DNA of 51,328 nucleotides from Candidatus Nanopelagicales bacterium (GTDB taxonomy: Bacteria; Actinomycetota; Actinomycetes; S36-B12; CAIYMF01). Below, piece by piece: positions 18,092 through 26,281 of this stretch. The notes below the pieces were generated by a model. It saw nothing but the letters and a program-made list of their open reading frames with translations. It had not been told where the DNA came from and searched no databases. Location: NCBI GenBank assembly GCA_025351185.1, contig JANXWJ010000282.1, positions 1 through 51,328 on the forward strand, read 5' to 3'. How positions within the stretch are numbered: the stretch's first letter is position 1; each line of letters starts with the position of its first letter. Made by a program: the position numbers and the translations under genes.

Positions 18092-20295
18092 CGACGACCT
18101 CCGACGACGACGCGCAGGACACCCCGACCTCCGTGCCGCGGAGCGCCGCGAGCGACGCCTCAGCCACCTCCGACGCGTCTGCCGCTGCCGCCGTCGATGC
18201 GGTCGATGCGTCGGCCCCGGCTGGCGCTGCGGCGACGGCACCGCGCCGGCGTAAGCCCTCGGCCGCAGCGCTCGCCAAGGCGGCGGAGAAGGCAGCGGCA
18301 GCAGACGCGGGCTCCGTGGTCGACCCTCCCTCGCCGGTCCCGACCGAGCCGATCAAGCCGATCAAGCCGATCAAGCCGATCAAGCCGATCACGCCTGAGC
18401 CGATCACACCTGAGCCGATCACACCTGAGCCGATCACACCTGAGCCGATCACGCCTGCGCCGAGGGATGTCGACGACGTACGTGGCGTGGAGCGACGTGC
18501 TTCGGCTGGTCGGGCGACGATCCGCGTCACCTCGGGGGCGGTCCGCCCGCTGGCGCCCCGGTCGACCCCACCGGCCGGCTCGACGAGCGAGGTGCTGACA
18601 TCTGAGTCGGTGCAAGCGATCTCGGCTCGACGTGCGACGCCCGAGCCGACCACGCTAACGATGAGCGAGGCGATTCCGACCGCACCGACTCCGACCGGAC
18701 CGCCGCCGACCGCCGCGGGGATGAGCCCGTCCGAGCCGAGGGGCGCAGGTGCGGCCGACGCTGCCGCTTCCGACTCCCGCGGTGGTGACTCCGGGGGCGA
18801 CGGACCGCGCGTACGCCGGTCGTGGCGCTCGATGCTGCGTCGTCCGCCGGTCGCCCTGGCAGGCGCGGCGGTCGCGCTCGTCGTCGTCGTCGTGGGCGTC
18901 GGCCAGCTGCTCGTCCCCAGCCCGACTCGCGCCGACACGACACCGGTGGCGGAGCCGGTGGCGTCGACCGAGCTGGTCTGTCCGGTGACGACCGCGAGCG
19001 CTGCCCTGGTGTCGACCATCTCGGCCGGCGTCGCGCCGTTGCCGAGCGTGGCCGACGGCGTGGCGACGCTCGCCGATCTCACGACGCTGGCCGCGAGCTC
19101 CGAGCCGCTGCTCGTCAAGGACCCGGGGGGCACGGTGACCCGCGTGGTCACCGCGAAGCCAGGCCCGGCACAGCTCGCCCGCGCGACCGGGTCCTTCGCC
19201 GGCGCGTTCGGTGCCGACCAGCTCATCCGCTCGGGCGAGGGCAGCAGCCGCGGCCTCGCCGCCGCTCCCTGCGCGCGCCCGGTCACCGAGACCTGGCTCA
19301 TCGGGGGCGGCTCGACCGTCGGTCGCCTCACCCAGGTGCTGCTCGTCAACGACGACGACCGTCCGGCCCAGGTCGACCTGCTGGTCTACGGACCCAACGG
19401 CCAGGTGCCCGCACCCGGAGGCTCGGGCATCGTGGTGCCGGCCTCGTCGCGACGTCAGGTACGGCTGGACTCCCTGGCGCCCAACCAGATCGTGACCGCG
19501 GTGCACGTGTCCGTGACGTCGGGGCGCATCGGGGTCAGCGGCCTGGACCAGCAGTCCTCCGGACTCATCCCCCTGGGCATGTCGCTGCTGCCCGCGACCG
19601 AGGCCGGCACCCTGGTCGTCATCCCCGACATCCCGCAGCCAGTCACGTCAGCCCGACTCGACCTCATCTCACCCGATGTCGACACCACGGTCGCACTGCA
19701 GCTGCTCACCCCTGACGGGTCGCTCGTCCCGGCGGGCATCGACCACATCGACCTGCAGGCCGGGCATGTGACGTCGGTCGACATCCTCGACGTGCTCGCC
19801 GGGCAGCCCGCGGGCCTGGTCATCTCCTCGACCGCAGAGGTGGTCGCCGGCGTCGAGGTCGGCACCGGTGGCAAGGCCAGCGGCACGCTGCACGAGAAGG
19901 ACGCCACAGCCGGCACCCCGCCGTTGTCGGCGCCAGGGATCGTCGTGGGTCTCGCCGGTGGCGCCTTCAAGCACGCGGTGACCCTCGCGGCACCCGACAC
20001 CGACACCATCGTGCGCCTTGACCTCTACGTCCCCGGATCGACCGCGCCCCAGTGGACCACCACGGTCAACGTCACCGGCGGGTCGGTGGGTCGCATCGCC
20101 GTGCCCGTCACGACGACGGCGGCCACCTCGATCCTGGTCGTCACCCCCGTGTCGGGCGGCGCGGTCTACGCGGTACGCGAGGTCACCGAGGCAGGGACCC
20201 GCGGGCCGATGCTGGCGCTCGCACCGATCTATCCGACGCGCGCCACGACGATCGTCCCGCCCGTCGTGCTTATCCCCGGCTCCTCGACCGGCTGA
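18088..20295 (+). CDS. DUF5719-type membrane-anchored protein with Pro repeats
   Basis: 735 residues, probably the DUF5719 family usually found beside the preceding glycosyltransferase. The first 245 residues are low-complexity Ala/Pro/Thr with the repeat PIKPIKPIK then PEPIT units. A single membrane helix lies at about 253-270 (ALAGAAVALVVVVVGVG). The remaining 460 residues are an extracytoplasmic region rich in beta-strand patterns (VNDDDRPAQVDLLVYGPNG). The N-terminal repeats would be cytoplasmic. It overlaps the glycosyltransferase gene by 4 nt, so the two are co-translated and may form one envelope-glycan complex (inference). Confidence 0.75.
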   Translation: MTTTSDDDAQDTPTSVPRSAASDASATSDASAAAAVDAVDASAPAGAAATAPRRRKPSAAALAKAAEKAAAADAGSVVDPPSPVPTEPIKPIKPIKPIKPITPEPITPEPITPEPITPEPITPAPRDVDDVRGVERRASAGRATIRVTSGAVRPLAPRSTPPAGSTSEVLTSESVQAISARRATPEPTTLTMSEAIPTAPTPTGPPPTAAGMSPSEPRGAGAADAAASDSRGGDSGGDGPRVRRSWRSMLRRPPVALAGAAVALVVVVVGVGQLLVPSPTRADTTPVAEPVASTELVCPVTTASAALVSTISAGVAPLPSVADGVATLADLTTLAASSEPLLVKDPGGTVTRVVTAKPGPAQLARATGSFAGAFGADQLIRSGEGSSRGLAAAPCARPVTETWLIGGGSTVGRLTQVLLVNDDDRPAQVDLLVYGPNGQVPAPGGSGIVVPASSRRQVRLDSLAPNQIVTAVHVSVTSGRIGVSGLDQQSSGLIPLGMSLLPATEAGTLVVIPDIPQPVTSARLDLISPDVDTTVALQLLTPDGSLVPAGIDHIDLQAGHVTSVDILDVLAGQPAGLVISSTAEVVAGVEVGTGGKASGTLHEKDATAGTPPLSAPGIVVGLAGGAFKHAVTLAAPDTDTIVRLDLYVPGSTAPQWTTTVNVTGGSVGRIAVPVTTTAATSILVVTPVSGGAVYAVREVTEAGTRGPMLALAPIYPTRATTIVPPVVLIPGSSTG
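18351..18461 (+). repeat. In-frame tandem repeats, 9-nt and 15-nt units
   Basis: Four copies of GATCAAGCC (18351, 18360, 18369, 18378) are followed by five near-identical 15-nt units, GATCACACCTGAGCC and one-base variants (18387-18461). They encode IKP and ITPEP units. Unit lengths are multiples of 3, so copy-number change would alter protein length without shifting the frame. Confidence 0.9.
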
Positions 20296-20399
20296 CCGAG
20301 CCCGGCCGACCGAGCTCGGCTCAGCAGCCCGTCGAGCTCGCCGTCGCTGATGTGGCGGTCGCCCCGCCAGGGGAACGCGACAACCCGCACGCTCGGCTG

Positions 20400-20717
20400 T
20401 CACAGGGCGAGCATCTGAGCCTTCTTCGCCTGGAACTCAGCATCGGTAAGGACGCCGGCAGCCTTCAGCTCGCCGAGCTGGGCCAGCCGGGTCAGCATGA
20501 CAGCGTGAGCATCCTGGGCCGTCGTGGGTGCCATCACCTGCTGCGGGGCGCTGTCGGCAGCGTTCGACGACCTCCAGGTCGGGGACCTGGATGACCCGGG
20601 CGTGAACCAGCTCGAGGAGGACCTTGAACCCCTCACCGCCGGTCACTCCGTCGGCAACCACGAGCAGATGATTGGGCCGAGCGCATCGGCAGGCACGTTC
20701 ACGAGTTCTCCGGGCAC
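20400..20717 (-). pseudogene. Frameshifted SHOCT-domain gene
   Basis: A GTG at 20717 with GAGGAG 5 nt upstream opens a frame reading VPGELVNVPADALGP that stops after about 24 codons. The next frame continues with NHLLVVADG, FKVLLELVHARVIQVPDLEV, much like the N-terminal domain of DUF6325/DUF1269-type proteins. The third frame ends in LTRLAQLGELKAAGVLTDAE and FQAKKAQML, a clear SHOCT motif. The three pieces together make one normal small protein with two frameshifts. Either the gene is decayed or the assembly carries indel errors. A shorter SHOCT-only protein starting near 20636 is possible but less convincing. Confidence 0.55.
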
Positions 20718-20808
20718 CGGGGCTCCTCAGACTGATCGAGCCAGCGACGCTGACCCGTAGCCTCGAGCCACCCTGCCCATCCCGCAACCCGGCTGGTGGC
20801 GGGCGCCC

Positions 20809-21273
20809 TCAGTCGTCGGCGCGGTCGTCGTAGGTCGGGTCGAGCTCGGATGGTGAGACCCCGAGGAGCTCGGCGAGCTGCTCGGCCACGAGGTCACGGA
20901 CGAGATCGACCCTCGACAGATGGTCGGGCGCGCGCAGCTCCACCGGACGGCGATAGATCACCAGCACCGCCGTCGGTCGTTGACCTCCCGGAGCCCGGTG
21001 CGCGGCGAGCGGCACCTCGACGACCTCGGGTCCGATGTCGGGCGCGTCCCGGATCTCGACGTCGACGGCAGCGAGCCGTAGCCCCCACCGGGGCTCGAGC
21101 CGGTCGACCGCGCTCACCACGAGGTCGCCGAACGCATCGGCCCGCGGCACCGTGGCGGGCGAGGTCGGCGGGGCCAATGGCCCGCGCAGCCCACGTCCGT
21201 GCCGGTCCCGCCGGCGGACCTGGGGCGCGCGACCAGGTGCCGGGCCCCCTGGTCGCACTCCTTCTGCACCCAC
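20809..21273 (-). CDS. Metallopeptidase-fold protein lacking HExxH
   Basis: 154 residues resembling the actinobacterial branch of the zincin-like family PF06262. The N-terminus has the branch-typical RRRDRHGRGLRGPLAPP, then FGDLVVSAVDRLEPRWG. Where true members carry HExxHHxG, this protein reads VAEQLAELLGV, so no zinc ligands are present and peptidase activity is unlikely. This matches what I recall of other actinobacterial members such as Rv3259-like proteins. GTG 21273 is preferred because TACGCT lies 6 nt upstream (leaderless pattern); GTG 21258 is the alternative. It is divergent from DUF3499. Confidence 0.7.
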   Translation of the reverse strand: MGAEGVRPGGPAPGRAPQVRRRDRHGRGLRGPLAPPTSPATVPRADAFGDLVVSAVDRLEPRWGLRLAAVDVEIRDAPDIGPEVVEVPLAAHRAPGGQRPTAVLVIYRRPVELRAPDHLSRVDLVRDLVAEQLAELLGVSPSELDPTYDDRADD

Positions 21274-21279
21274 CGCGCC

Positions 21280-21285
21280 AGCGTA
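21280..21285 (-). promoter_or_regulatory. Leaderless -10 box of the zincin-fold gene
   Basis: TACGCT on the minus strand is 6 nt before GTG 21273, with no ribosome site. Confidence 0.4.
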
Positions 21286-21437
21286 GGTGGTGCGACCCTC
21301 CCTCGTGGTCGTGCACCGCACGCGCAGTCGGCGCGACGCCTCAGGCCTGCACCACCACGACCCCCCGCCGGAGCGAGAAAGGTGCGTCAGCTGCCGATGA
21401 CGGCGTGCCGATGCCGGGCGCCGTCGTCCGGCGGACG

Positions 21438-21450
21438 TAGTCTCGGCGCC
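21438..21450 (+). promoter_or_regulatory. Leaderless -10 box of DUF3499 gene
   Basis: TAGTCT (21438-21443) is followed by 7 nt and GTG 21451, and no Shine-Dalgarno sequence is present. Confidence 0.5.
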
Positions 21451-21801
21451 GTGAGCCCCGTGCGCCGTTGTTCCAAGCCGTCCTGCACCCGAGCAGCCGT
21501 GGCCACGCTGACCTATGTCTATGCCGATCAGACCGCTGTTCTCGGCCCGCTCGCGACCTATGCCGAGCCGCACTGCTACGACCTGTGCGAGCAGCACTCG
21601 TCGCGGATGACCGCGCCGCGCGGCTGGGAGGTCGTTCGCCTCGAGCCCGACCCTGATGCGCTGCGTCCCTCGAGCGATGATCTCGAAGCCCTGGCCGACG
21701 CTGTCCGGGAGGCCGCGCGTCCGCGCGAGATCGTCCGGGCGCCGGTCGAGGTCGGGCGTCGTGGCCACCTGCGCGTGCTGCGCACCGACGTCGACTCCTG
21801 A
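21451..21801 (+). CDS. DUF3499 family protein
   Basis: A 116-residue actinobacterial protein with an N-terminal cysteine cluster (VRRCSKPSCTRAAVATLTY) and a second one (EPHCYDLCEQHSSRM), probably one zinc ribbon, then a basic C-terminus. The biochemical role is unknown in the family. Gene order next to pmmA matches mycobacterial Rv3258c. The start is set by the leaderless -10 pattern. It faces away from the zincin-fold gene. Confidence 0.85.
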   Translation: MSPVRRCSKPSCTRAAVATLTYVYADQTAVLGPLATYAEPHCYDLCEQHSSRMTAPRGWEVVRLEPDPDALRPSSDDLEALADAVREAARPREIVRAPVEVGRRGHLRVLRTDVDS

Positions 21802-21876
21802 CGCAGAGCGACGAGAACCATCCCTCGGTCCTACGACGTCTGACCGTTCGGCGGACGTGCTTTCTGACCACTGTGT

Positions 21877-21957
21877 GTAACTATTCGACGTCACAGAGTG
21901 GTCACAGACGTAACATCTGCCACACAGGCCCCAGAAGTACTTCACAGGGTGCGTAAC
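21877..21957 (+). promoter_or_regulatory. Array of GTAAC/GTCACAG boxes, possible MtrA operator
   Basis: GTAAC occurs at 21877, 21910 and 21953; GTCACAG at 21890 and 21901 (an exact 11-bp step, one helical turn); a variant TTCACAG at 21941. Boxes in one orientation and helical phasing suggest cooperative binding of a dimeric regulator. The motifs resemble published MtrA direct repeats (GTCAC/GTAAC type), and MtrA is encoded in this window. A 7-bp inverted pair CTGTGTG/CACACAG (21871/21921) frames part of the array. The surrounding 297 bp (21802-22098) have no gene. Confidence 0.5.
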
Positions 21958-21963
21958 AGGCCG

Positions 21964-22007
21964 TAGTGTCCCCCCTGCTTGACGACGGGCCGGGGCGCGG
22001 GCGCCCC
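21964..22007 (+). promoter_or_regulatory. Promoter and GC-rich leader hairpin of zinc-ribbon gene
   Basis: TAGTGT (21964-21969) is a likely -10 box. The transcript would have a leader of roughly 120 nt beginning with a GGGGCGC/GCGCCCC hairpin (21992-22007, 2-nt nominal loop). Confidence 0.4.
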
Positions 22008-22098
22008 CGGACCGACAGGTGCGCTGCCGCTCTGCGGTCACGCACCGCCGCCCGACCGGGAGGACCGGACGGGAGGGGTAGAGGGAGGGACGACCACG

Positions 22099-22344
22099 AT
22101 GGCTCGCAGCACTCAGGCCACCGCGCCGATGCCGCTCGGATCGCTCACACAGCCGGGAGCGCGCGATGGCGCTCGGTGCGTCGTGTGCAGTTCCCAGCGC
22201 GTCACCCGGATCTCGATGGAGCTGACCGACGGATCCGAGGTCGACTTCACCCACTGCCTCGACTGCGAGCATCGCTCGTGGCATCACGGCGACGAGGAGC
22301 TCTCCGTCGACCACGTGCTCACGCGCGCTCAGCGTCACCGCTGA
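22099..22344 (+). CDS. Small zinc-ribbon protein
   Basis: An 81-residue protein with paired CxxC knuckles: CVVC (ARCVVCSSQ) and CLDC (HCLDCEHRSWHH). Such four-cysteine ribbons bind zinc and often nucleic acid or protein, but no specific function is known for this one. ATG 22099 follows GAGGGAGGGA at 8-nt spacing. It is likely controlled by the box array at 21877-21957. It is followed by a hairpin (22356-22373) and then by manB with its own promoter. Confidence 0.8.
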   Translation: MARSTQATAPMPLGSLTQPGARDGARCVVCSSQRVTRISMELTDGSEVDFTHCLDCEHRSWHHGDEELSVDHVLTRAQRHR

Positions 22345-22355
22345 CCCAGGTCGCA

Positions 22356-22373
22356 CCCGGCACGAGTGCCGGG
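22356..22373 (+). terminator. Hairpin after zinc-ribbon gene
   Basis: CCCGGCAC (22356-22363) and GTGCCGGG (22366-22373), an 8-bp GC-rich stem with a nominal 2-nt loop, just after the zinc-ribbon stop codon and before the manB promoter. Confidence 0.55.
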
Positions 22374-22383
22374 GACCGACCGA

Positions 22384-22395
22384 TAGTGTTTGCGT
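22384..22395 (+). promoter_or_regulatory. Leaderless -10 box of manB
   Basis: TAGTGT (22384-22389) lies 6 nt before GTG 22396; no ribosome site. Confidence 0.55.
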
Positions 22396-23811
22396 GTGAT
22401 CGACGCCGAGCTCCTCGACCGCCTCATCAAGGCCTATGACGTGCGCGGCATCGTCCCTGACGACCTGAGCCCGGACGTGGCGCGTCTCACCGGCGCCGCC
22501 TTCGCGCAGGTGGTCGGAGCCTCGACTTCAGCGGGTGGGCCCGGCACGGTGGTGGTCGGCAACGACATGCGACCTTCTGGACCGGAGCTGGTCGCGGCCT
22601 TCGCCGAAGGCGTCACCTCGCAGGGCGTCGATGTCATCGAGATCGGCCTGGCCTCCACGGACCAGCTCTACTTCGCCGCCGGGTCGCTGGACCTCCCCGG
22701 CGCGATGTTCACCGCGAGCCACAACCCTGCGCAGTACAACGGGATCAAGCTCTGCCGTCAGGGCGCCTCGCCGGTCGGCCAGGACAGCGGACTGAGCGAG
22801 ATCAAGGCGCTCGTCCTCGAGTGGTCGCGGGCGGGCATACCGCATCACGACGGCCCCTGCGGTTCCGTGACGCAGCGTGACGTGCTCGCTGACTACGCGG
22901 AGTTCCTCAACGGGCTCGTACCCCTCGGCGCGAACCGGCACCTCGACGTGGTCGTCGACGCGGGCAACGGCATGGGCGGACACACGGTGCCGGCGGTCTT
23001 CGCGGGCCTCCCGCTCTCGGTCACGCCGCTGTTCTTCGAGCTCGACGGCACCTTCCCCAACCACGACGCCAACCCGATCGACCCCGACAACCTGCGCGAC
23101 CTGCAGGCCAGGGTGCTCGAGACCGGTGCCGACCTCGGCCTGGCGTTCGACGGTGACGCCGACCGCTGCTTCGTCGTCGACGAGCAGGGCGGGATCGTCG
23201 ACCCGTCCACGCTCACCGCCCTCATCGCGGTGCGCGAGCTCGGTAAGCACCCCGGGGCGTCCATCATCCACAACGTCATCACGAGCTCTGCGGTGCCCGA
23301 CATCGTCCGGGAGCACGGCGGCACGCCCGTCCGCACCCGTGTGGGCCACTCGTTCATCAAGGCCCGGATGGCCGAGACCGGCGCCGTCTTCGGTGGCGAG
23401 CACTCGGGCCACTTCTACTTCCGGGACTTCTGGCGCGCTGACTCCGGCATGCTCGCCGCTCTGCACGTGCTGGCTGCCCTGGGGGAGACCCCCGCCGGCA
23501 CCACGCTCTCGAGCCTGCTCGCGGACTACACCCGGTCGGTGTCCTCCGGCGAGATCAACAGCTCTGTCGCTGACTCGGCCGCCGTGGTCGCTGAGATCAA
23601 GGCGACCTATGGTGCACGTGATGACGTCGAGCTCGACGAGCTCGACGGCCTCACCGTGACCGGAAGCACCGAGGGTCAGCCTTGGTGGTTCAACGTACGT
23701 GCGAGCAACACCGAGCCGCTCCTGCGACTCAATGTCGAGGGCGCCGACGTCGCGCTCATGTCTTCCGTGCGCGACAGCGCACTGGCGATCATCCGAGGGG
23801 ATCACTCATGA
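22396..23811 (+). CDS. manB: Phosphomannomutase/phosphoglucomutase
   Basis: A 471-residue alpha-D-phosphohexomutase that interconverts mannose-6-P and mannose-1-P (possibly the glucose pair too). It has the active-site phosphoserine loop FTASHNPAQYNG (Ser108), the metal loop DGDADR (252-257), the sugar-binding GGEHSGH and the C-terminal phosphate loop RASNTEPLLRL. All four domains are complete. It is the first gene of a tight run manB-Trm112-like-SIS-manA (4-nt overlap with the next). With manA and manC it completes fructose-6-P to GDP-mannose. The GTG start is leaderless. Confidence 0.95.
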   Translation: MIDAELLDRLIKAYDVRGIVPDDLSPDVARLTGAAFAQVVGASTSAGGPGTVVVGNDMRPSGPELVAAFAEGVTSQGVDVIEIGLASTDQLYFAAGSLDLPGAMFTASHNPAQYNGIKLCRQGASPVGQDSGLSEIKALVLEWSRAGIPHHDGPCGSVTQRDVLADYAEFLNGLVPLGANRHLDVVVDAGNGMGGHTVPAVFAGLPLSVTPLFFELDGTFPNHDANPIDPDNLRDLQARVLETGADLGLAFDGDADRCFVVDEQGGIVDPSTLTALIAVRELGKHPGASIIHNVITSSAVPDIVREHGGTPVRTRVGHSFIKARMAETGAVFGGEHSGHFYFRDFWRADSGMLAALHVLAALGETPAGTTLSSLLADYTRSVSSGEINSSVADSAAVVAEIKATYGARDDVELDELDGLTVTGSTEGQPWWFNVRASNTEPLLRLNVEGADVALMSSVRDSALAIIRGDHS

Positions 23812-24014
23812 GCACGTTGGACCCGGTCCTGCTGGAGGTCCTGGCCTGCCCGTGCGAGCACCATGCACCGGTGCGCGCCGAGGGCAATCCGACCGACGCC
23901 ATCGTCTGCACCCGGTGCGAGACGTCGTTCCCGGTACGTGACGGCATCCCGGTGATGCTTCTCGACGACGCCACTCCGGGCCCTCGCGGTATCGGCGCCG
24001 ACCCGGAAGCCTGA
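23808..24014 (+). CDS. Trm112-like small zinc-ribbon protein
   Basis: A 68-residue Trm112/YcaR-like protein. The knuckles are CPCEHH (LEVLACPCEHHAPV) and CTRC (VCTRCETSFPVRDGIPVML). Trm112 proteins activate methyltransferases in eukaryotes and archaea; the bacterial role is unclear. Its ATG overlaps the manB stop (ATGA), a conserved arrangement in Actinobacteria. Confidence 0.85.
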   Translation: MSTLDPVLLEVLACPCEHHAPVRAEGNPTDAIVCTRCETSFPVRDGIPVMLLDDATPGPRGIGADPEA

Positions 24015-24020
24015 TCCGAC

Positions 24021-25175
24021 GTGCGCTACGCCGACGACCTCCTCCTCGACGACGCCGATGCGCTCGGGGCGGCCGACCCCGGCAACCTGTTGCGCGCCAC
24101 GGCCGATGCCGGTGCGCAGGTACGCCGAGCCCTCGCTGCCACCGACCCCGAGGTGCTGCACGCCGTCGCCGCCGACGGCCGTCCGCGCTCGGTCATCGTC
24201 GCTGGCAGCGGGGTCGCGGGTATCGCTGGCGACATCCTGGCTGCCGTCTGCGGCACCGGCTGCCCCGTCGCTGTCACGACCTTGCGCGGATCCACGCTGC
24301 CGGGCTGGGTCGGGCCGCTCGACCTGGTGATCGCCGTGTCGGCCTCAGGGACGACGCCAGAGACGCTGACCGTCGTCGGTGAGGCGCAGAAGCGCGGCTC
24401 GCGACTCGTGGGCATCGGACCGACCGGCTCACCGCTGCACGACCTGGTCGCGTCGGCGGCCGGGTCCGTGCATGTCGCTGCCGACCCCGGGTCGCTGCTG
24501 CCGCGCGCTGCGCTGTGGCTCGTCACCGTGCCCATGCTGATCGTCGCCGATGCGCTGCGGCTCGCGTCGGTGCCTCGGTCGTTGCTCGACGAGGTTGCTG
24601 ACCTGCTCGACCAGCGCTCGGTCGAGTGCGGCCCAGCCTCACCGCTCGCCGACAACGCCGCCAAGCTGCTCGGGGTCTCGCTCGCGACATCACTCCCCGT
24701 GGTGTGGGGCAGCTCGCCGCTGGGCGCGGTCGCTGCCTACCGCCTGGCCACCCAGCTGGGGGCCAACGCCAAGATCCCGGCCCTGCACGGATCGATCACC
24801 GAGGCGACGCATCACCAGGTCGCCGTGGTCGACGGGGTGTTCGCGACCGGTCCGGACGACGACGACATCTTCCGCGACCCGATCGAGGACGGCGCTGCGC
24901 CTCCGCGGCTGCGTCTCGTGCTGCTGCGCGACCCCGGCGAGCACCCCGTCGACGCCCAGCACGCCGACGAGGTCCGCGTGATCGCTGAGCGCCGCGACCT
25001 CGCGGTCGACGTTGTGCACGCCGTCGAGGGGCACGCCGTGCTGCGCCTCGCGTCGGTCATCGGCCTCCTCGACTGGGCCAGCGTCTATGCGGCTGTCGCC
25101 GTCGGGGTCGACCCGTCGGCGGTGCGCGCCGACATCGCCGAGCTCACCGACGGCGTCGGTCGAGGTGGCGAGTGA
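24021..25175 (+). CDS. SIS-domain phosphosugar isomerase-like protein
   Basis: 384 residues with two SIS modules, related to bifunctional phosphoglucose/phosphomannose isomerases. The first module includes VIVAGSGVAGIAGDIL and VSASGTTPETLTVV (phosphate loop). The second contains GSSPLGAVAAYRLATQLGAN and HGSITEATHHQV, where catalytic homologues have E-x-x-H-N. The Asn is His here, so activity on glucose/mannose-6-P is uncertain. The GTG start is 6 nt after the Trm112-like stop, and its own stop overlaps manA (GTGA). Equivalent to mycobacterial Rv3256c by position. Confidence 0.8.
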   Translation: MRYADDLLLDDADALGAADPGNLLRATADAGAQVRRALAATDPEVLHAVAADGRPRSVIVAGSGVAGIAGDILAAVCGTGCPVAVTTLRGSTLPGWVGPLDLVIAVSASGTTPETLTVVGEAQKRGSRLVGIGPTGSPLHDLVASAAGSVHVAADPGSLLPRAALWLVTVPMLIVADALRLASVPRSLLDEVADLLDQRSVECGPASPLADNAAKLLGVSLATSLPVVWGSSPLGAVAAYRLATQLGANAKIPALHGSITEATHHQVAVVDGVFATGPDDDDIFRDPIEDGAAPPRLRLVLLRDPGEHPVDAQHADEVRVIAERRDLAVDVVHAVEGHAVLRLASVIGLLDWASVYAAVAVGVDPSAVRADIAELTDGVGRGGE

Positions 25176-26194
25176 TCCTGATCGAGGGCGCGCTGCGCCC
25201 CTATCCGTGGGGACGCATCGACGGCCTGTCGGCGTGGACCCCCGCCACGGGAGGGCCCCAGGCCGAGCTCTGGTACGGCGCGCTCAGCGAGAGCCCCGGC
25301 GCCCCGAGCCACCCGCTGCTCACCAAGTTCCTTGCTGCGGCCACGCCGTTGTCGATCCAGGTTCACCCGGCTGCGGCACTGGTCGAGAAGCTCTGGGCGG
25401 ATGAGACGCACGGCCGTGGGCTGCTCACCGACCAGGTCGAGAAGACCGAGCTGCTCATGGCGCTCGCACCCTTCACCTCCTTCGCCGGCTTCCGCGACAG
25501 CGAGACCACGGCGAGCCTGCTCAACGGCATCGGCTTGCATGACGTCGCGGAGATCGCCGCCGCCGGCGATGCGGTCGCGACGATGCGAGCCGTGATGTCG
25601 GTGTCGGAGATCGCGGTCGATGAGGCGTTCCGTCGCCTTTCCGACGTGATCCACCTGGCGCTGCCGGCGCAGGAGCGGTCGGCCATCGAGCTCGTGCGCG
25701 CCTGGTATCCCCACGACAGGGGAGCACTGGTCGTGCTCTGCCTCGCGGTGCACGAGCTCTCCCCGGGCGACGTCATCCACGTCCCGGCCGGCGTCGCCCA
25801 CTCCTACGTCAACGGCCTCGGTGTCGAGGTCATGACAGCGTCCGACAACGTCCTGCGCCTGGGCCTGACGGCCAAGCCGATTGCCGTGGCCGAAGCGCTG
25901 GAGGCGATCAACGGCGCGGTGCCCACCGTGCTGCGGTTGCAGTCATCGACTGGTGCCGCGATCTACTTCGCCGACGACTCACCGTTCCTCGTGGCGCGGC
26001 TGGCCGACTCGCGATGGACCGTCCCGCCGCACACGTCAGCAACGGTGCTCGCGGTGGAAAGACCGTGCACCGTGACCACCACCACCGGTGAGCAGGTGGT
26101 GCCGCCGGGCCGTGCCCTGTTGCTCTCGCCGTCCGACGGCGGTGCCGACGTCGTCGCCCCGGGACTCGCCGTCATCGCGCTCTCCAACCCCTGA
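25172..26194 (+). CDS. manA: Mannose-6-phosphate isomerase, type I
   Basis: A 340-residue zinc-dependent isomerase that links fructose-6-P and mannose-6-P. Metal ligands are Gln63 and His65 (SIQVHP), Glu93 (EKTELL) and His210 (VAHSYVNG). It is somewhat shorter than the mycobacterial protein (about 400) because of a compact helical insert. GTG 25172 overlaps the preceding stop. It ends the mannose operon; the following gene has its own promoter. Confidence 0.92.
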   Translation: MILIEGALRPYPWGRIDGLSAWTPATGGPQAELWYGALSESPGAPSHPLLTKFLAAATPLSIQVHPAAALVEKLWADETHGRGLLTDQVEKTELLMALAPFTSFAGFRDSETTASLLNGIGLHDVAEIAAAGDAVATMRAVMSVSEIAVDEAFRRLSDVIHLALPAQERSAIELVRAWYPHDRGALVVLCLAVHELSPGDVIHVPAGVAHSYVNGLGVEVMTASDNVLRLGLTAKPIAVAEALEAINGAVPTVLRLQSSTGAAIYFADDSPFLVARLADSRWTVPPHTSATVLAVERPCTVTTTTGEQVVPPGRALLLSPSDGGADVVAPGLAVIALSNP

Positions 26195-26268
26195 TCGCCG
26201 CATCGCGTCAGCATCTCGTTGGCGATCGTCGGTGCACGACCGCTGCCGAGCGAGCACCCGGCGCTCGA

Positions 26269-26281
26269 TAGCCTGGTCTCC
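26269..26281 (+). promoter_or_regulatory. Leaderless -10 box of cation efflux gene
   Basis: TAGCCT (26269-26274), 7 nt, then ATG 26282; no ribosome site. Confidence 0.5.

Noticed and set aside
18351-18461. CRISPR-like array
   Set aside because: Units are adjacent, without spacers, and translate as an in-frame Pro repeat.
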